A stretch of 64,000 nucleotides of DNA, from contig PNAM01000110.1 of NCBI GenBank assembly GCA_003170275.1, positions 1 to 64,000 on the forward strand, in the 5' to 3' direction. Position numbers and translations under genes: made by a program. Under the pieces are notes generated by a model. The model was not told the origin of the DNA. It worked only from the letters and a program-made list of their open reading frames with translations, and ran no database searches. Numbering within the stretch: position 1 is the stretch's first letter; each line of letters begins with the position of its first letter. This DNA comes from Myxococcales bacterium. Lineage in GTDB: Bacteria; Myxococcota_A; Polyangia; Palsa-1104. Below are positions 15,949 to 25,681 of this stretch, piece by piece.

Positions 15949-16551
15949 ATGAAAATCGTTTTCAACTTCAAGACGGCGATGTTCCTGGCGGCCCTGGCTT
16001 TGCTGGCCCCGCGGCCGGCCCGCGCCGAGGGGAGCTACTTCTCGACCCGCGAGCTGTTGGCCGACTTCTTCCGCACCTCGAAGGACGTCACTTTCAAGAA
16101 GGTGGAGATCGGCGCCTCCGAGCGCGCGCGGCTGCTCAAGCGCCTGGGCTACGCGCCGGCGCGCTCGAGCTACACCTTCTTCGTGGCGACCAGCGCCGGC
16201 AAGATCGACGGCTACGCGATCATCGATGAAGAGAACGGCGAGCACCTGCCGATCACCTTCGCGGTCAAGCTGTCGCCGGCCGGCGTGGTCGAGCGGCAGG
16301 AAGTGGTTTGCTACCGCGAGTCGCGCGGCGACGAGGTGCGCGACGAGCGCTTCCGCCGCCAGTTCGTCGGCAAGAGCGCGCGCGATCCGATCGCCGCCAA
16401 CCTGGACATCGTGGCGGTGAGCGGAGCGACCATCTCGTCGCGCGCGATGGCGGTGGGCGTGCGTCGCGCGGTGGTGCTGTTCGAGGAGCTCGTCAAGCCG
16501 GTGGTCACCGCGACGGCGGCGTCGATCGCCGGCCGCCCCGGTTCGCTGTAG
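15949..16551 (+). CDS. Periplasmic FMN-binding domain protein (covalent flavoprotein)
   Basis: 200 residues with a signal peptide (hydrophobic stretch about 9-20, likely cut after ARA near 26) and a C-terminal FMN_bind domain of the NqrC/RnfG type. DIVAVSGATISS contains the SGAT flavinylation motif with acceptor Thr161, to which ApbE normally attaches FMN; no apbE gene is in the window. The role is single-protein electron transfer in the periplasm. The next gene, 12 bp on, encodes a His-rich membrane protein that could supply electrons. The start codon overlaps the palindromic operator, so the regulator could block initiation directly. Confidence 0.9.
   Translation: MKIVFNFKTAMFLAALALLAPRPARAEGSYFSTRELLADFFRTSKDVTFKKVEIGASERARLLKRLGYAPARSSYTFFVATSAGKIDGYAIIDEENGEHLPITFAVKLSPAGVVERQEVVCYRESRGDEVRDERFRRQFVGKSARDPIAANLDIVAVSGATISSRAMAVGVRRAVVLFEELVKPVVTATAASIAGRPGSL
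15950..15964. promoter_or_regulatory. Fur-like palindromic operator, copy 1
   Basis: TGAAAATCGTTTTCA is a perfect 6-3-6 inverted repeat placed about +9 to +23 of the predicted start point and overlapping the FMN-protein start codon. Extended to 19 bp (15945-15963) it matches the Fur-box consensus GATAATGATAATCATTATC at 14 of 19 positions. It is identical at 13 of 15 positions to the site at 19267-19281. Confidence 0.6.
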
Positions 16552-16563
16552 CCCGGCGCGCCC

Positions 16564-17130
16564 GTGCGCCAGTTCGCCTCGAGCGGCTTTCGCATCTGGA
16601 ACCTCGGGCGCGAGGCCAAGCTGGTGTACTCCGGCTTTGGGCTGTTCGCGCTGTTGGCGATCGCCTCGTCGGTGCTGTTCTACGAAGACCTGGTGGGGCC
16701 GAAGACGGCCGGCGTCGGCGGCTACTACGCCAACGAGGCGCGCGTGTCGCACGAGCCGGCGGCAGCGACGGGAGGCGGGCCGAACATCGAGCTGCCGTCC
16801 GAGGCGCCGCAGCGGATCGTCGTGCCGGTGACCTACCGCAAGCTGCTCGAGGTCACGCACTTCCACCTGTTCACCGTGCCGGTGTTCCTGCTGATCATCG
16901 CGCACCTGTTCATGCTCACCGGGCTGTCGGCGCGCGCCAAGACGGTGTGGATCGCGGGTGGCTGGCTCTCGTCGCTGCTGCACCTGGCGGCGCCGTGGTT
17001 GATTCACTACGGGTCGGCGAGCCTGGGCTGGCTGTTCCCGCTGAGCGGCGCGCTGATGGCGCTGACGCTGAGCGTGATGACCGGCTATCCGATCGTCGTG
17101 ATGTGGATCCACAAGGAGAAGGCGGCCTAG
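16564..17130 (+). CDS. Four-helix membrane protein with paired histidines
   Basis: 188 residues, no family recognised with certainty. Hydrophobic segments at about 21-40, 100-120, 128-148 and 155-180, with a periplasm-sized loop (about 41-97) after the first. Histidines fall in the membrane part: His99/His101 and His114 in the second segment, His140 and His148 in the third. The 13-residue step His101-His114 is like that of bis-His b-haem ligands in cytochrome b helices. It would suit a quinol-linked haem protein feeding the flavoprotein, but haem binding is inferred. GTG start. The 3' end overlaps the convergent cupredoxin gene by 4 bp. Confidence 0.8.
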   Translation: MRQFASSGFRIWNLGREAKLVYSGFGLFALLAIASSVLFYEDLVGPKTAGVGGYYANEARVSHEPAAATGGGPNIELPSEAPQRIVVPVTYRKLLEVTHFHLFTVPVFLLIIAHLFMLTGLSARAKTVWIAGGWLSSLLHLAAPWLIHYGSASLGWLFPLSGALMALTLSVMTGYPIVVMWIHKEKAA

Positions 17131-18023
17131 GGATCGACCTGGTAGGTGGCGAACGAGCCGCCGGCGGTCAGGGTCCAGGTGCCGGGGTTGTCTTCGACCA
17201 GCTCGGCGGTGAAGCCGCTCGCCGGGGCGAGGGCGACGGCGTCGACGGGGAGGGTGTGGCCGTCGAGGTGGAAGCTGTAGGTGTCGGCGGCGCTCAGGTT
17301 GGCGACGCGGAAGCGGACCCGGTCGCCGACCTTCGCGGTGGCGGTGCCTTCGGAGGCGACGTACTGATCGCCGAGTAGCTCGATGACCTTGGCGTTGCCG
17401 TCGGGGCGGCCGTTGATGATCTGGAAGAAGGTCGGGGCGCCGGCGCCGCTCTCGCCGGGATCGCCGTCGCCGCCGACCACCGCGGCGGGCATCGGGATGC
17501 CCAGGTTGGCGAGCACGAAGACCAGCTCGTGGGCCGCGGCGAGCTCGCCCGGGTCCGGCACCACGACCAGGCCGTAGAGGCCGCGCGACAGCTCGACGGC
17601 CGGGTCGAGCGCGCTGTGGAACGGCCAGACGCCGGGCTGCGTGGCGGTCACCGTCGAGACGTGCGCGCAGCCGGGGTTGACGACGCTCGCCGGGTGCGCG
17701 GGATCGCCGTCGTCGGCTTCGCTGTAGGCCAGGCCGTGGAAGTGCACGCTGACCGGGCGCGGGCCGGCGTTGACCAGCTTGATGCGGCGGCTCTCGCCGA
17801 GCGCCAGGCGCAGCACCGGGCCGGGCACGTCGCCGTCGTAGGTCCAGGCGAAGAACGTGACGTCATCGACCGAGAGCGTCGCGTCGCGGGCGGTGAGCAC
17901 CACGTCGGCCGCGGCGCTCGAATCTGCCGGCGTGGCGCACGCGAGCGGCTCGACGGTGGGTGCGGTGGTGCAACCGGCAGGGGCGACCGCGACGAGGAAG
18001 AAGCAAAGACCGAGCTTGGACAT
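17127..18023 (-). CDS. Multicopper-oxidase-like two-domain cupredoxin lipoprotein (degenerate)
   Basis: 298 residues with a lipoprotein signal (VAPAGC, Cys about 18), so probably anchored in the envelope. Two cupredoxin folds: the first has VHFHG and WPFHSA plus GLYGLVVVPD, the second has YSFHLDGHTL. Compared with laccase or nitrite-reductase relatives, the Cys and most His of the WxxHCHxxxH segment are missing (the end reads GTWTLTAGG), and HSH is HSA. A type 1 copper site therefore cannot form and a trinuclear site is unlikely; five His remain. The ATG at 18023 has GGAG at 6-bp spacing and is preferred over the ATG two codons upstream. It lies 10 bp after the porin gene. Confidence 0.83.
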   Translation of the reverse strand: MSKLGLCFFLVAVAPAGCTTAPTVEPLACATPADSSAAADVVLTARDATLSVDDVTFFAWTYDGDVPGPVLRLALGESRRIKLVNAGPRPVSVHFHGLAYSEADDGDPAHPASVVNPGCAHVSTVTATQPGVWPFHSALDPAVELSRGLYGLVVVPDPGELAAAHELVFVLANLGIPMPAAVVGGDGDPGESGAGAPTFFQIINGRPDGNAKVIELLGDQYVASEGTATAKVGDRVRFRVANLSAADTYSFHLDGHTLPVDAVALAPASGFTAELVEDNPGTWTLTAGGSFATYQVDP

Positions 18024-18033
18024 TTCCATCTCC

Positions 18034-19242
18034 TTAGAACATGAAGCCGAGGCCGAAGGCGACCACGTCCTGGCCGGTGACCGGCGCGGCCGGTTGGCCC
18101 ATCACGATCGCGGACGGACCGGGGGTCGCGTCGGCGAGCTTCCGCTGATAATCGAACTTGAAGACGATCTGCGGGTGCGGGTGGTAGGCCAGCCCGAGGT
18201 GCAGGTAGTGCTTGGCGGCGTCCGCGCCCGGGTCGAGGATCCCCGTCGAGCCTTCGGCGTGGACGTTGACGTATTCGTAGGCGAGGTACGGCTCGAGCTC
18301 GTGGGTGGTCTTGCGCCACAGGTGCAGCGCGTTGTAGCCGACCTCGGCGTAGAAGCCTTCGGCGGCCTTCGGGATGGCGGCGAAGGTGGGGTTGGTCTCG
18401 CGCTGATAGTTGGTGAGGCGGGCCGCGCCGGTGATGAACACGCGGGCGTACTCGGCGCGCGCGTCGAGGCCCCAGCGCTTGAAGCGCAGATCAGCCTCGA
18501 GGATGCCGACGCGCACGCCGCCCAATTCCTTGACGTCCTGGCCGGCGCCGCCGTAGTAGAAGCCGACCGCGACGTCGAGCCCGAGCACACGGTTGTAGTT
18601 CACGCGGCCGGAGATCGCGGCGTCGTTGAGGTGCGCGGCCTGGCCGTTGCCGCGGCCGCCGACGAGCGGGGCGTCGGCCTGGAACTTGTCGGCGTCGAGG
18701 CCGCTCATCGCGTAGAGCTGGTAGTGCAGCCCCTCGACCGGCGAGCCGTAGATGCCGACGCCGAGCTCGCGCCAGGTCGAGGGGATGACCAGCTGATCGG
18801 TGAGCGGGCGCTCGACCTGATTGAAGGTGGGCGGCTCGTGATAGAGGTTGTGCAGGCCGACCGGGACCACCATCAGGCCGGCGCGGAAGCCGAGCCAGCG
18901 GCGCGGCTCGAGCTCGAGGTAGGCCTGCTCGATCTCGATCACGTTGCCGTTCTCGACCTCGATCTCGGAGTAGAGCCGGGCCCAGTCGGTGAAGCGGTAG
19001 CCGGCGAACAGGACGAAGCGGCGCAGCTTGACCTGCTTGTCGTCGCCATCGAGGATCGCCTCCGCTTCGCCGTAGCCGCCGATGCCCAGGCGCCGGCCGG
19101 CGCCGACCAAGGAGTTGAGGGTGTAGGAGGTTGGAGCCTCCTCCTCGCTGGGGCCGGGGGGCAGGTTCATCTGCGGATCGGCCAGCGCCAGCGACGCCAG
19201 CGACGGGAAAAGGAGCGTGAAGAGCAGGGTACTTCGGAACAT
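18034..19242 (-). CDS. Outer-membrane beta-barrel porin (OprP/OprO-like)
   Basis: 402 residues with a Sec signal (about 1-22) and amphipathic strands up to a terminal aromatic FGLGFMF, the usual beta-barrel ending. Segments such as LRRFVLFAGYRFTDWARLYSEIEVE, IEQAYLELEPRRWLGFRAGLM and HEPPTFNQVERPLTDQLVIPSTWRE resemble the phosphate-selective-porin-like family, which is broader than phosphate uptake. GAGG lies 6 bp before the ATG. First gene of the operon, with the cupredoxin following. A promoter and Fur-like palindrome lie in the 96-bp upstream gap, suggesting uptake or export of a redox-active metal or ligand. Confidence 0.87.
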   Translation of the reverse strand: MFRSTLLFTLLFPSLASLALADPQMNLPPGPSEEEAPTSYTLNSLVGAGRRLGIGGYGEAEAILDGDDKQVKLRRFVLFAGYRFTDWARLYSEIEVENGNVIEIEQAYLELEPRRWLGFRAGLMVVPVGLHNLYHEPPTFNQVERPLTDQLVIPSTWRELGVGIYGSPVEGLHYQLYAMSGLDADKFQADAPLVGGRGNGQAAHLNDAAISGRVNYNRVLGLDVAVGFYYGGAGQDVKELGGVRVGILEADLRFKRWGLDARAEYARVFITGAARLTNYQRETNPTFAAIPKAAEGFYAEVGYNALHLWRKTTHELEPYLAYEYVNVHAEGSTGILDPGADAAKHYLHLGLAYHPHPQIVFKFDYQRKLADATPGPSAIVMGQPAAPVTGQDVVAFGLGFMF

Positions 19243-19266
19243 TCGCGACCTCGGGCTCGATGAAAA

Positions 19267-19281
19267 TGAAAATGGATTTCA
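19267..19281. promoter_or_regulatory. Fur-like palindromic operator, copy 2
   Basis: TGAAAATGGATTTCA, inverted repeat with 5-bp arms, identical at 13 of 15 bases to the site at 15950-15964. The 19-mer at 19262-19280 matches the Fur-box consensus at 13 of 19 positions. It lies just downstream of the predicted porin-operon start point, the same position as copy 1 in its own promoter. Confidence 0.58.
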
Positions 19282-19295
19282 AATTCGATAAGCCT

Positions 19296-19324
19296 CGAAT
19301 ACCGCGGTCGGAAGAGGGTGTCAA
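19296..19324 (-). promoter_or_regulatory. Putative sigma-70 promoter of the porin operon
   Basis: On the minus strand, TTGACA (19324-19319), a 17-bp spacer and TATTCG (19301-19296). The start point would be near 19289, followed by the palindrome and then the porin ATG at 19242. The -35 is perfect, the -10 only moderate. Confidence 0.45.
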
Positions 19325-19338
19325 GCAGAGCGGGAGGG

Positions 19339-19641
19339 CTAGTTCGCGGGGTGGGCCGGCGTCTGGCCGAGCGCGTGGAGCAGCGCCTCGATCACGTCTT
19401 CGGTGGCCGCGTGCTCGCCGACCTGCACGAGCAGCGTGCGCGCGCGCAGGGTGAAGAGCGCGGGATCTCGTTCATGCGATCGTACCACGACCACCTCGGC
19501 GGCGATGCCGTCGAGCAGCACCAGCGCGTCGGCCGGCGCGTCGGCGCCGATCGCGTGCATTCCCAATCGGCGCAGCCGGGAGACCACGGCCGAGCGGCCG
19601 ATCGGGTCCCGGTCCACGACCAGGACGGCGAGCCCGATCAT
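19339..19641 (-). CDS. Degenerate receiver-domain protein (pseudo-receiver)
   Basis: 100 residues with the start of a CheY-like receiver: LAVLVVDRDPIGRSAVVSRLRRLGMHAIGADAPADALVLL. The acidic pair is partly kept, but strand 3 reads VVVVRSHERD with no phosphoacceptor Asp, and the conserved Thr and Lys are missing from the later segments. Phosphorylation is therefore unlikely. It is the last gene of the exopolysaccharide operon, 6 bp after the Crp-type gene, and could be a partner that modulates that regulator. ATG at 19641. The 96-bp region beyond it holds the porin promoter. Confidence 0.75.
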   Translation of the reverse strand: MIGLAVLVVDRDPIGRSAVVSRLRRLGMHAIGADAPADALVLLDGIAAEVVVVRSHERDPALFTLRARTLLVQVGEHAATEDVIEALLHALGQTPAHPAN

Positions 19642-19647
19642 GCGGTT

Positions 19648-20322
19648 CTACTCGGCGACCAGTCGATCGAGCGACGGGACCACCAGGCGGCGGCGGATCA
19701 CCTTGAGCAGCCCCTTCTTTTGCAGGATGCCGAGCGCCCGCGTCACCTTCTCGCGGCTGGCGCCCGCCAGATCCGCCAGCGTGCGGTGCGTGAGGTCGAG
19801 ACCGATCTCGATCCCCTCTTCGCGCGGCGAGCCCCAGCGCTCGGCGAGCATGATCAACGCCGACTTCAGGCGCGCCTCGGTGGTGTAGCGCGAGAGCATG
19901 CGCACCAGCCGCCACGCGTCGGTGAGCCGGCGCGCCATCTGCGCCTGCAGGCTCTTGTTGAGCTGCGGGTGCTCCTCGAGCACGCGGCTCCACGCTTCCT
20001 TGGGCACCACCAGGATCTTGGAGGCGGCCAGCGTGATCGCCGAGGCCGGCGCCTGCTCGCCGTTGAAGGCGGCGAGATCGCCGAACAGATCGCCCGGGCC
20101 GTGCATGGCCAGGATGACCTCCTTGCCCTCGGGCGTGGTCTGCACTTCTTTGACCCCGCCTTCGCGCACGATGTACACCGAGCGCGACGGTTCGTTCGCG
20201 CGCACGATGGTCATCCCGCGCCCGAAAGATTGCTCGACGGCACTTTGTAGATGGAACTTTGCCGGCTCGTCGAGATTGGCCAGCAGGTTCACGCCTCGTA
20301 GGGTCTCGATGTCGATGGTCAT
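19648..20322 (-). CDS. Crp/Fnr family transcription regulator
   Basis: 224 residues: a cyclic-nucleotide-binding-like beta-roll (about 10-125, with FGRGMTIVRANEPSRSVYIVREGGVKEV and GPGDLFGDLAAFNGEQAPASAITL), a long dimerisation helix and a C-terminal winged helix (LTHRTLADLAGASREKVTRALGILQKKGLL). The Fnr Fe-S cysteines are absent, so nucleotide or another small ligand is more likely. Start: the ATG at 20322 has GAGG at 8-bp spacing; a GTG at 20328 overlaps the upstream stop as GTGA but has poor spacing. A regulator at the tail of the polysaccharide operon suggests feedback control. Confidence 0.9.
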   Translation of the reverse strand: MTIDIETLRGVNLLANLDEPAKFHLQSAVEQSFGRGMTIVRANEPSRSVYIVREGGVKEVQTTPEGKEVILAMHGPGDLFGDLAAFNGEQAPASAITLAASKILVVPKEAWSRVLEEHPQLNKSLQAQMARRLTDAWRLVRMLSRYTTEARLKSALIMLAERWGSPREEGIEIGLDLTHRTLADLAGASREKVTRALGILQKKGLLKVIRRRLVVPSLDRLVAE

Positions 20323-20324
20323 GG

Positions 20325-21468
20325 TCACAACCTCAGCAGCTTGTCTTCGATCTCTTCGACCTTGGCGTCCCAGCTCTCCATGGACATGGCCATGGAACGC
20401 TCGCGGCTGGGACCCGCGCCCGCCGCCAATGCCGCCTTCACGCCGTCGACGAAGGATTCCGTCGATCCGGCGAGGTACACACCTTTGTCAGCGAGCGCGA
20501 CCGCCTCGGGGATGTCGGTGGACACCACCGGCAGGCCGGCCGCCAGATATTCGCGTAGCTTGAGCGGGTTCGCGTTCTCGGTCAGCTGGTTCTTGACGAA
20601 CGGCAGCAGCGCGACGTCGAACCCCTTGCAGTAGCCGGGCAGCTCGTCGTAGTCGCGGCGACCGAGGAAGTGCACGTTGGGCATCGCGTGCAGCCGCGCG
20701 AGCCCGGCGATGTTGGCGTTGTTGATGTCGCCGACGATCACCAGCGAGCCCTGCGGGAACGCCTCGGCGCAGCGGCGCATCGCCTCCAGGTCCACCCACT
20801 CGGCGATCAGGCCGTAGAACCCGAGGACCGGGCCGGGCAGGTTGGCGATGTCGGCGGGGATCTCGGTCTCGTCGTCGAGCGCCTTGGCGAAGTGATCGCG
20901 CTCGACGCCGTGGCGCACCAGCACCGTGTTGGGGTTGATGCGCGTCTTGGAGGCCTGGAGCGGCGTGGAGCAGGTGATCACCAGATCGGAGCGGCGGATC
21001 AGCTCGTCCTCGAGCTTGGCGATGTCCTCGCCCGCGCCGTCGAACGCCGAGTACTCGTCGACGCAGTGATAGATGACCCGCTCGGCGCCCAGCGAGTCGG
21101 CTACCCACGCCGAGGCGGGCACGAAGGTGTAGAGCAGCGGCCGGGTGAAGCCGAGCTGCTTCATCGCCGCGCGCACCATGGTGCCGACCACCACTTCGTT
21201 GATGCGGCGCATGAGCGGCGAGTTGTAGTTGGGCACCGCTAGAGGCGAGAGCACGTGGATGTTGTGCTCGACCTCGTACAGGCCGCCGGCGAAGCGCTGC
21301 AGCTTGTCGAAGATGCGCTTGAGATCGCGAGTCGACGCGCGCGGCGAGCGGTTGCCCAGCGAGTTGATCCACAAGACGCGGTTGCGCTTGGCGAGCCGGC
21401 GCATCACGTGCTTCTTCGACAACGGGTCGCCCGACCAGTCGTTGGCGAAGCATACGATGTCACGACCT

Positions 21469-21482
<14 letters not shown>
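20325..21482 (-). CDS. Glycosyltransferase (GT-B fold)
   Basis: 385 residues of a GT-B glycosyltransferase. The N-terminal half carries DIVCFANDWSGDPLSKKHVMRRLAKRNRVLWINS, typical of envelope-polysaccharide transferases, and YHCVDEYSAFDG. The C-terminal half has PVLGFYGLIAEWVDLEAM and the donor-binding LPFVKNQLTENANPLKLREYLAAGLPVVST, where the acidic residue before NPLK corresponds to the EX7E region. Cytosolic or membrane-associated; probably adds one sugar to the lipid-linked repeat unit. It overlaps the amidotransferase gene upstream by 14 bp and the Crp-type gene follows. Donor and linkage unknown. Confidence 0.88.
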
Positions 21483-23397
<1,915 letters not shown>

Positions 23398-23435
23398 GTG
23401 GCTCTCCCTCGGTCAGCGGCCACCCGGCCGCTTGC

Positions 23436-24506
23436 CTACACCGGGGACATTGCGAGGGGCGTGCCGGTCGTGACGTCGTCGACCGCGAGGCCGCAACGCC
23501 GGTAGATCGCGAGGAGTGCTGGGATACAGTCGGGGCCGAAGGCAGACTTGAGGCTGGCGCGGGGGCCGCCGTTGCCGACGATGTGGAAGATTTTTTCCGC
23601 GCACTCGGCGGCGTCGCCGGCGGTGAAGGTGATCGCTTCGGGGGGGCGCGTACCGACGGCGGAGGCGACCACCGGGCGGCCCAGCGCGAGCGCCTCGCGC
23701 ACCGAGATCGCGTCGCCGTCGGCGCGCGTCGGGCGTACGAACAGGTCGCAGGCGGCGACCACCGCCAGGGCGCGCTCTCGGGCCAGCGGGCCGAACAGGT
23801 GGACCGAGTCCTTCAGACCGCGGCGCATCACCTCGTGGGCGAACGCCGGCGCGCGCGTTCCGGGGCCATAGATGAGCAGGCCTGCGCCGGGCAACCGGTT
23901 GCGCACCTGAACGAAGGCGTCGAGGAGGACGTCGGCACCGTACTCGACCGCTTCGGGGATGACGGTCGCGGCGAGCAGCACCGCGTGCCGCCTGCGCACC
24001 TCGGCCAGCCCCGGCGGCGCCAGGCGAAAGTCGAGCGACGCCGGGGAAAAGGCCGGCACGATCATCACGCGCTCCGACGAGAGACCGGCGGCGAGCAGCG
24101 CGGCGGCGATCTCTTCGCTGACCGCGACGACGAACGAGTAGCGCGCGGCCACGTGGCGCACCAACGGCGCGTGGGCGCGCATGAACGCCGGCGCGAGGCC
24201 GGAGTGGAGCGTGAGCACGGTCGCGCGCTCCAGCGTGTGGCTCACCGAGCCGAGCGCGGCCAGCATCCAGCTGTTGCGGTTGTGCCCGTTGGTATGCACG
24301 TGCACCAACTCGCCGCGCACCGCGGCCATCACCAGGCGGTGCAAGAGGCGCGGCCGGCCGTCGGTGCCGTCGGGGCCCTGGCGGCGCGGATCGATCGCGG
24401 TCACGCCGACGCCGCGGGTCTCGAGCGCGCGCTGAAGCTCGCGCACGTGCGTGGCCACGCCGCCCACTGGTGGCGGCAACGGCCCGACGAGCAGCACGCC
24501 GGTCAT
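23436..24506 (-). CDS. GT4-type glycosyltransferase
   Basis: 356 residues with a GT-B fold. GPLPPPVGGVATHVRELQRALETRG is the usual acceptor-domain opening of GT4 enzymes. HVHTNGHNRNSW, LTLHSG and VSEEIAAALLAAGL follow. The donor-site region is DLFVRPTRADGDAISVREALALGRPVVAS, with an acidic motif in place of the classical EG(F/L)xxxxLE. Part of the 20-kb polysaccharide operon, with a 4-bp overlap with the upstream glycosyltransferase. Sugar donor unknown. Confidence 0.9.
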   Translation of the reverse strand: MTGVLLVGPLPPPVGGVATHVRELQRALETRGVGVTAIDPRRQGPDGTDGRPRLLHRLVMAAVRGELVHVHTNGHNRNSWMLAALGSVSHTLERATVLTLHSGLAPAFMRAHAPLVRHVAARYSFVVAVSEEIAAALLAAGLSSERVMIVPAFSPASLDFRLAPPGLAEVRRRHAVLLAATVIPEAVEYGADVLLDAFVQVRNRLPGAGLLIYGPGTRAPAFAHEVMRRGLKDSVHLFGPLARERALAVVAACDLFVRPTRADGDAISVREALALGRPVVASAVGTRPPEAITFTAGDAAECAEKIFHIVGNGGPRASLKSAFGPDCIPALLAIYRRCGLAVDDVTTGTPLAMSPV

Positions 24507-25681
24507 CGCGATCCACCCCCAGGCGCCGGCAACCTCGGCGCGCCGTTGGAGGCGAGGGCGGAGTAGATGGCGTCCATGGTTGCGCTGAGCCGCTCGAGCG
24601 AATAGGTGCGCTCGACGTGTTGGCGGCCGCGGCGTCCCAGCGCGCGCATCGCGGTCGGATCCGCCAGCGTGTCGGCGATCGCCTGCGCGAGCTGCGCGGG
24701 CTGACGCGGATCGACGAGGTGGCCGAATTCACCGTCGATGAGGACCTCGGGGATTCCGCCGACGCGCGTGGCGATCACCGGCTTGCCGGCGCACATGCCT
24801 TCGAGGACCGCGTTGGGGAAGCCTTCGGCCCACGACGGGTGCACCAGCAGATCGACCTGCGTCAACACCGCCGGCACGTCGTTGCGCCGGCCGAGGAAAC
24901 ACACCACGCCGTCGAGGCCGAGCGCGTGGGCGCGCCGCTCGAGAGCCGGCCGCAGCGTACCGTCGGAGACGAACAGATACTGGGCGCGCACGCCGCGCTG
25001 CTCGAGCAGGGCCGCGGCTTCGAGCAGATCGGCGTGGCCCTTGTCGGGCAGGTGCATCGACGCGATCATCGCGATGCGCGGCACGCCGGGCAGCGCGGCG
25101 GGGAGCGGCGGTTCGGGCGCGCGCGCGGCCAGCGTATCGAAGTGGGTCACGTCGATGCCGTTGGGCACCACGCGCAGCTTCGAGGCCGGCACCGATTCTG
25201 TGCGCGAGACCAGCTCGCCGACCGCGCTCGCGTTGGCCACCACGCAGTGCGAGAGCTTGAGCGAAAAAGTGAGCGCCTTGCGCTGGGTCGGGTTGAGCCA
25301 GTGCGCCAGATCGCGGCGGCTGGCGATCGAGCGCACCCGCGCCACCGTCGCTGCGGCCACGCCGATCACGTTGGAGTAGAAGTCGTGCGCGTGCAGCACC
25401 CGCACGTTGTGCTTGCGCAGGTGCCAGGCCATGCGCATCACCTGCAGCGCGGTGTTGGGCTGGGTGAGCGAGCCGTTGAGCGGAAACACCATCGGCTCGA
25501 TGTCCAGCGCGCGCAGCTGCGGCAACAGCTCGCCGCCCGGCTTGAAGGTGGCGATCAGCGGCCGCCAGCGACGGCGATCGAGGCGGCGCACCAGCTCGAA
25601 CATCTGGCGCTCGGTGCCGCCGACGTTCAGGCAGTCGACGACATGCAAGACGCCGATCGGTTCATCCATTGGCATTGGCAT
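24503..25681 (-). CDS. GT4-type glycosyltransferase
   Basis: 392 residues, clear GT4 family. HVVDCLNVGGTERQMFELVRRLDRR starts the acceptor domain; VLHAHDFYSNVIG, VVANASAVGE and VVPNGID follow; the donor site is HPSWAEGFPNAVLEGMCAGKPVIATRVGGIPEVL with the classical EGFPNAVLE (EX7E) motif. The N-terminus has three Met at 1, 3 and 5; the first (25681) is kept, with 25669 as alternative. It overlaps the upstream amidotransferase gene by 20 bp and the next glycosyltransferase by 4 bp. Confidence 0.92.
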   Translation of the reverse strand: MPMPMDEPIGVLHVVDCLNVGGTERQMFELVRRLDRRRWRPLIATFKPGGELLPQLRALDIEPMVFPLNGSLTQPNTALQVMRMAWHLRKHNVRVLHAHDFYSNVIGVAAATVARVRSIASRRDLAHWLNPTQRKALTFSLKLSHCVVANASAVGELVSRTESVPASKLRVVPNGIDVTHFDTLAARAPEPPLPAALPGVPRIAMIASMHLPDKGHADLLEAAALLEQRGVRAQYLFVSDGTLRPALERRAHALGLDGVVCFLGRRNDVPAVLTQVDLLVHPSWAEGFPNAVLEGMCAGKPVIATRVGGIPEVLIDGEFGHLVDPRQPAQLAQAIADTLADPTAMRALGRRGRQHVERTYSLERLSATMDAIYSALASNGAPRLPAPGGGSR

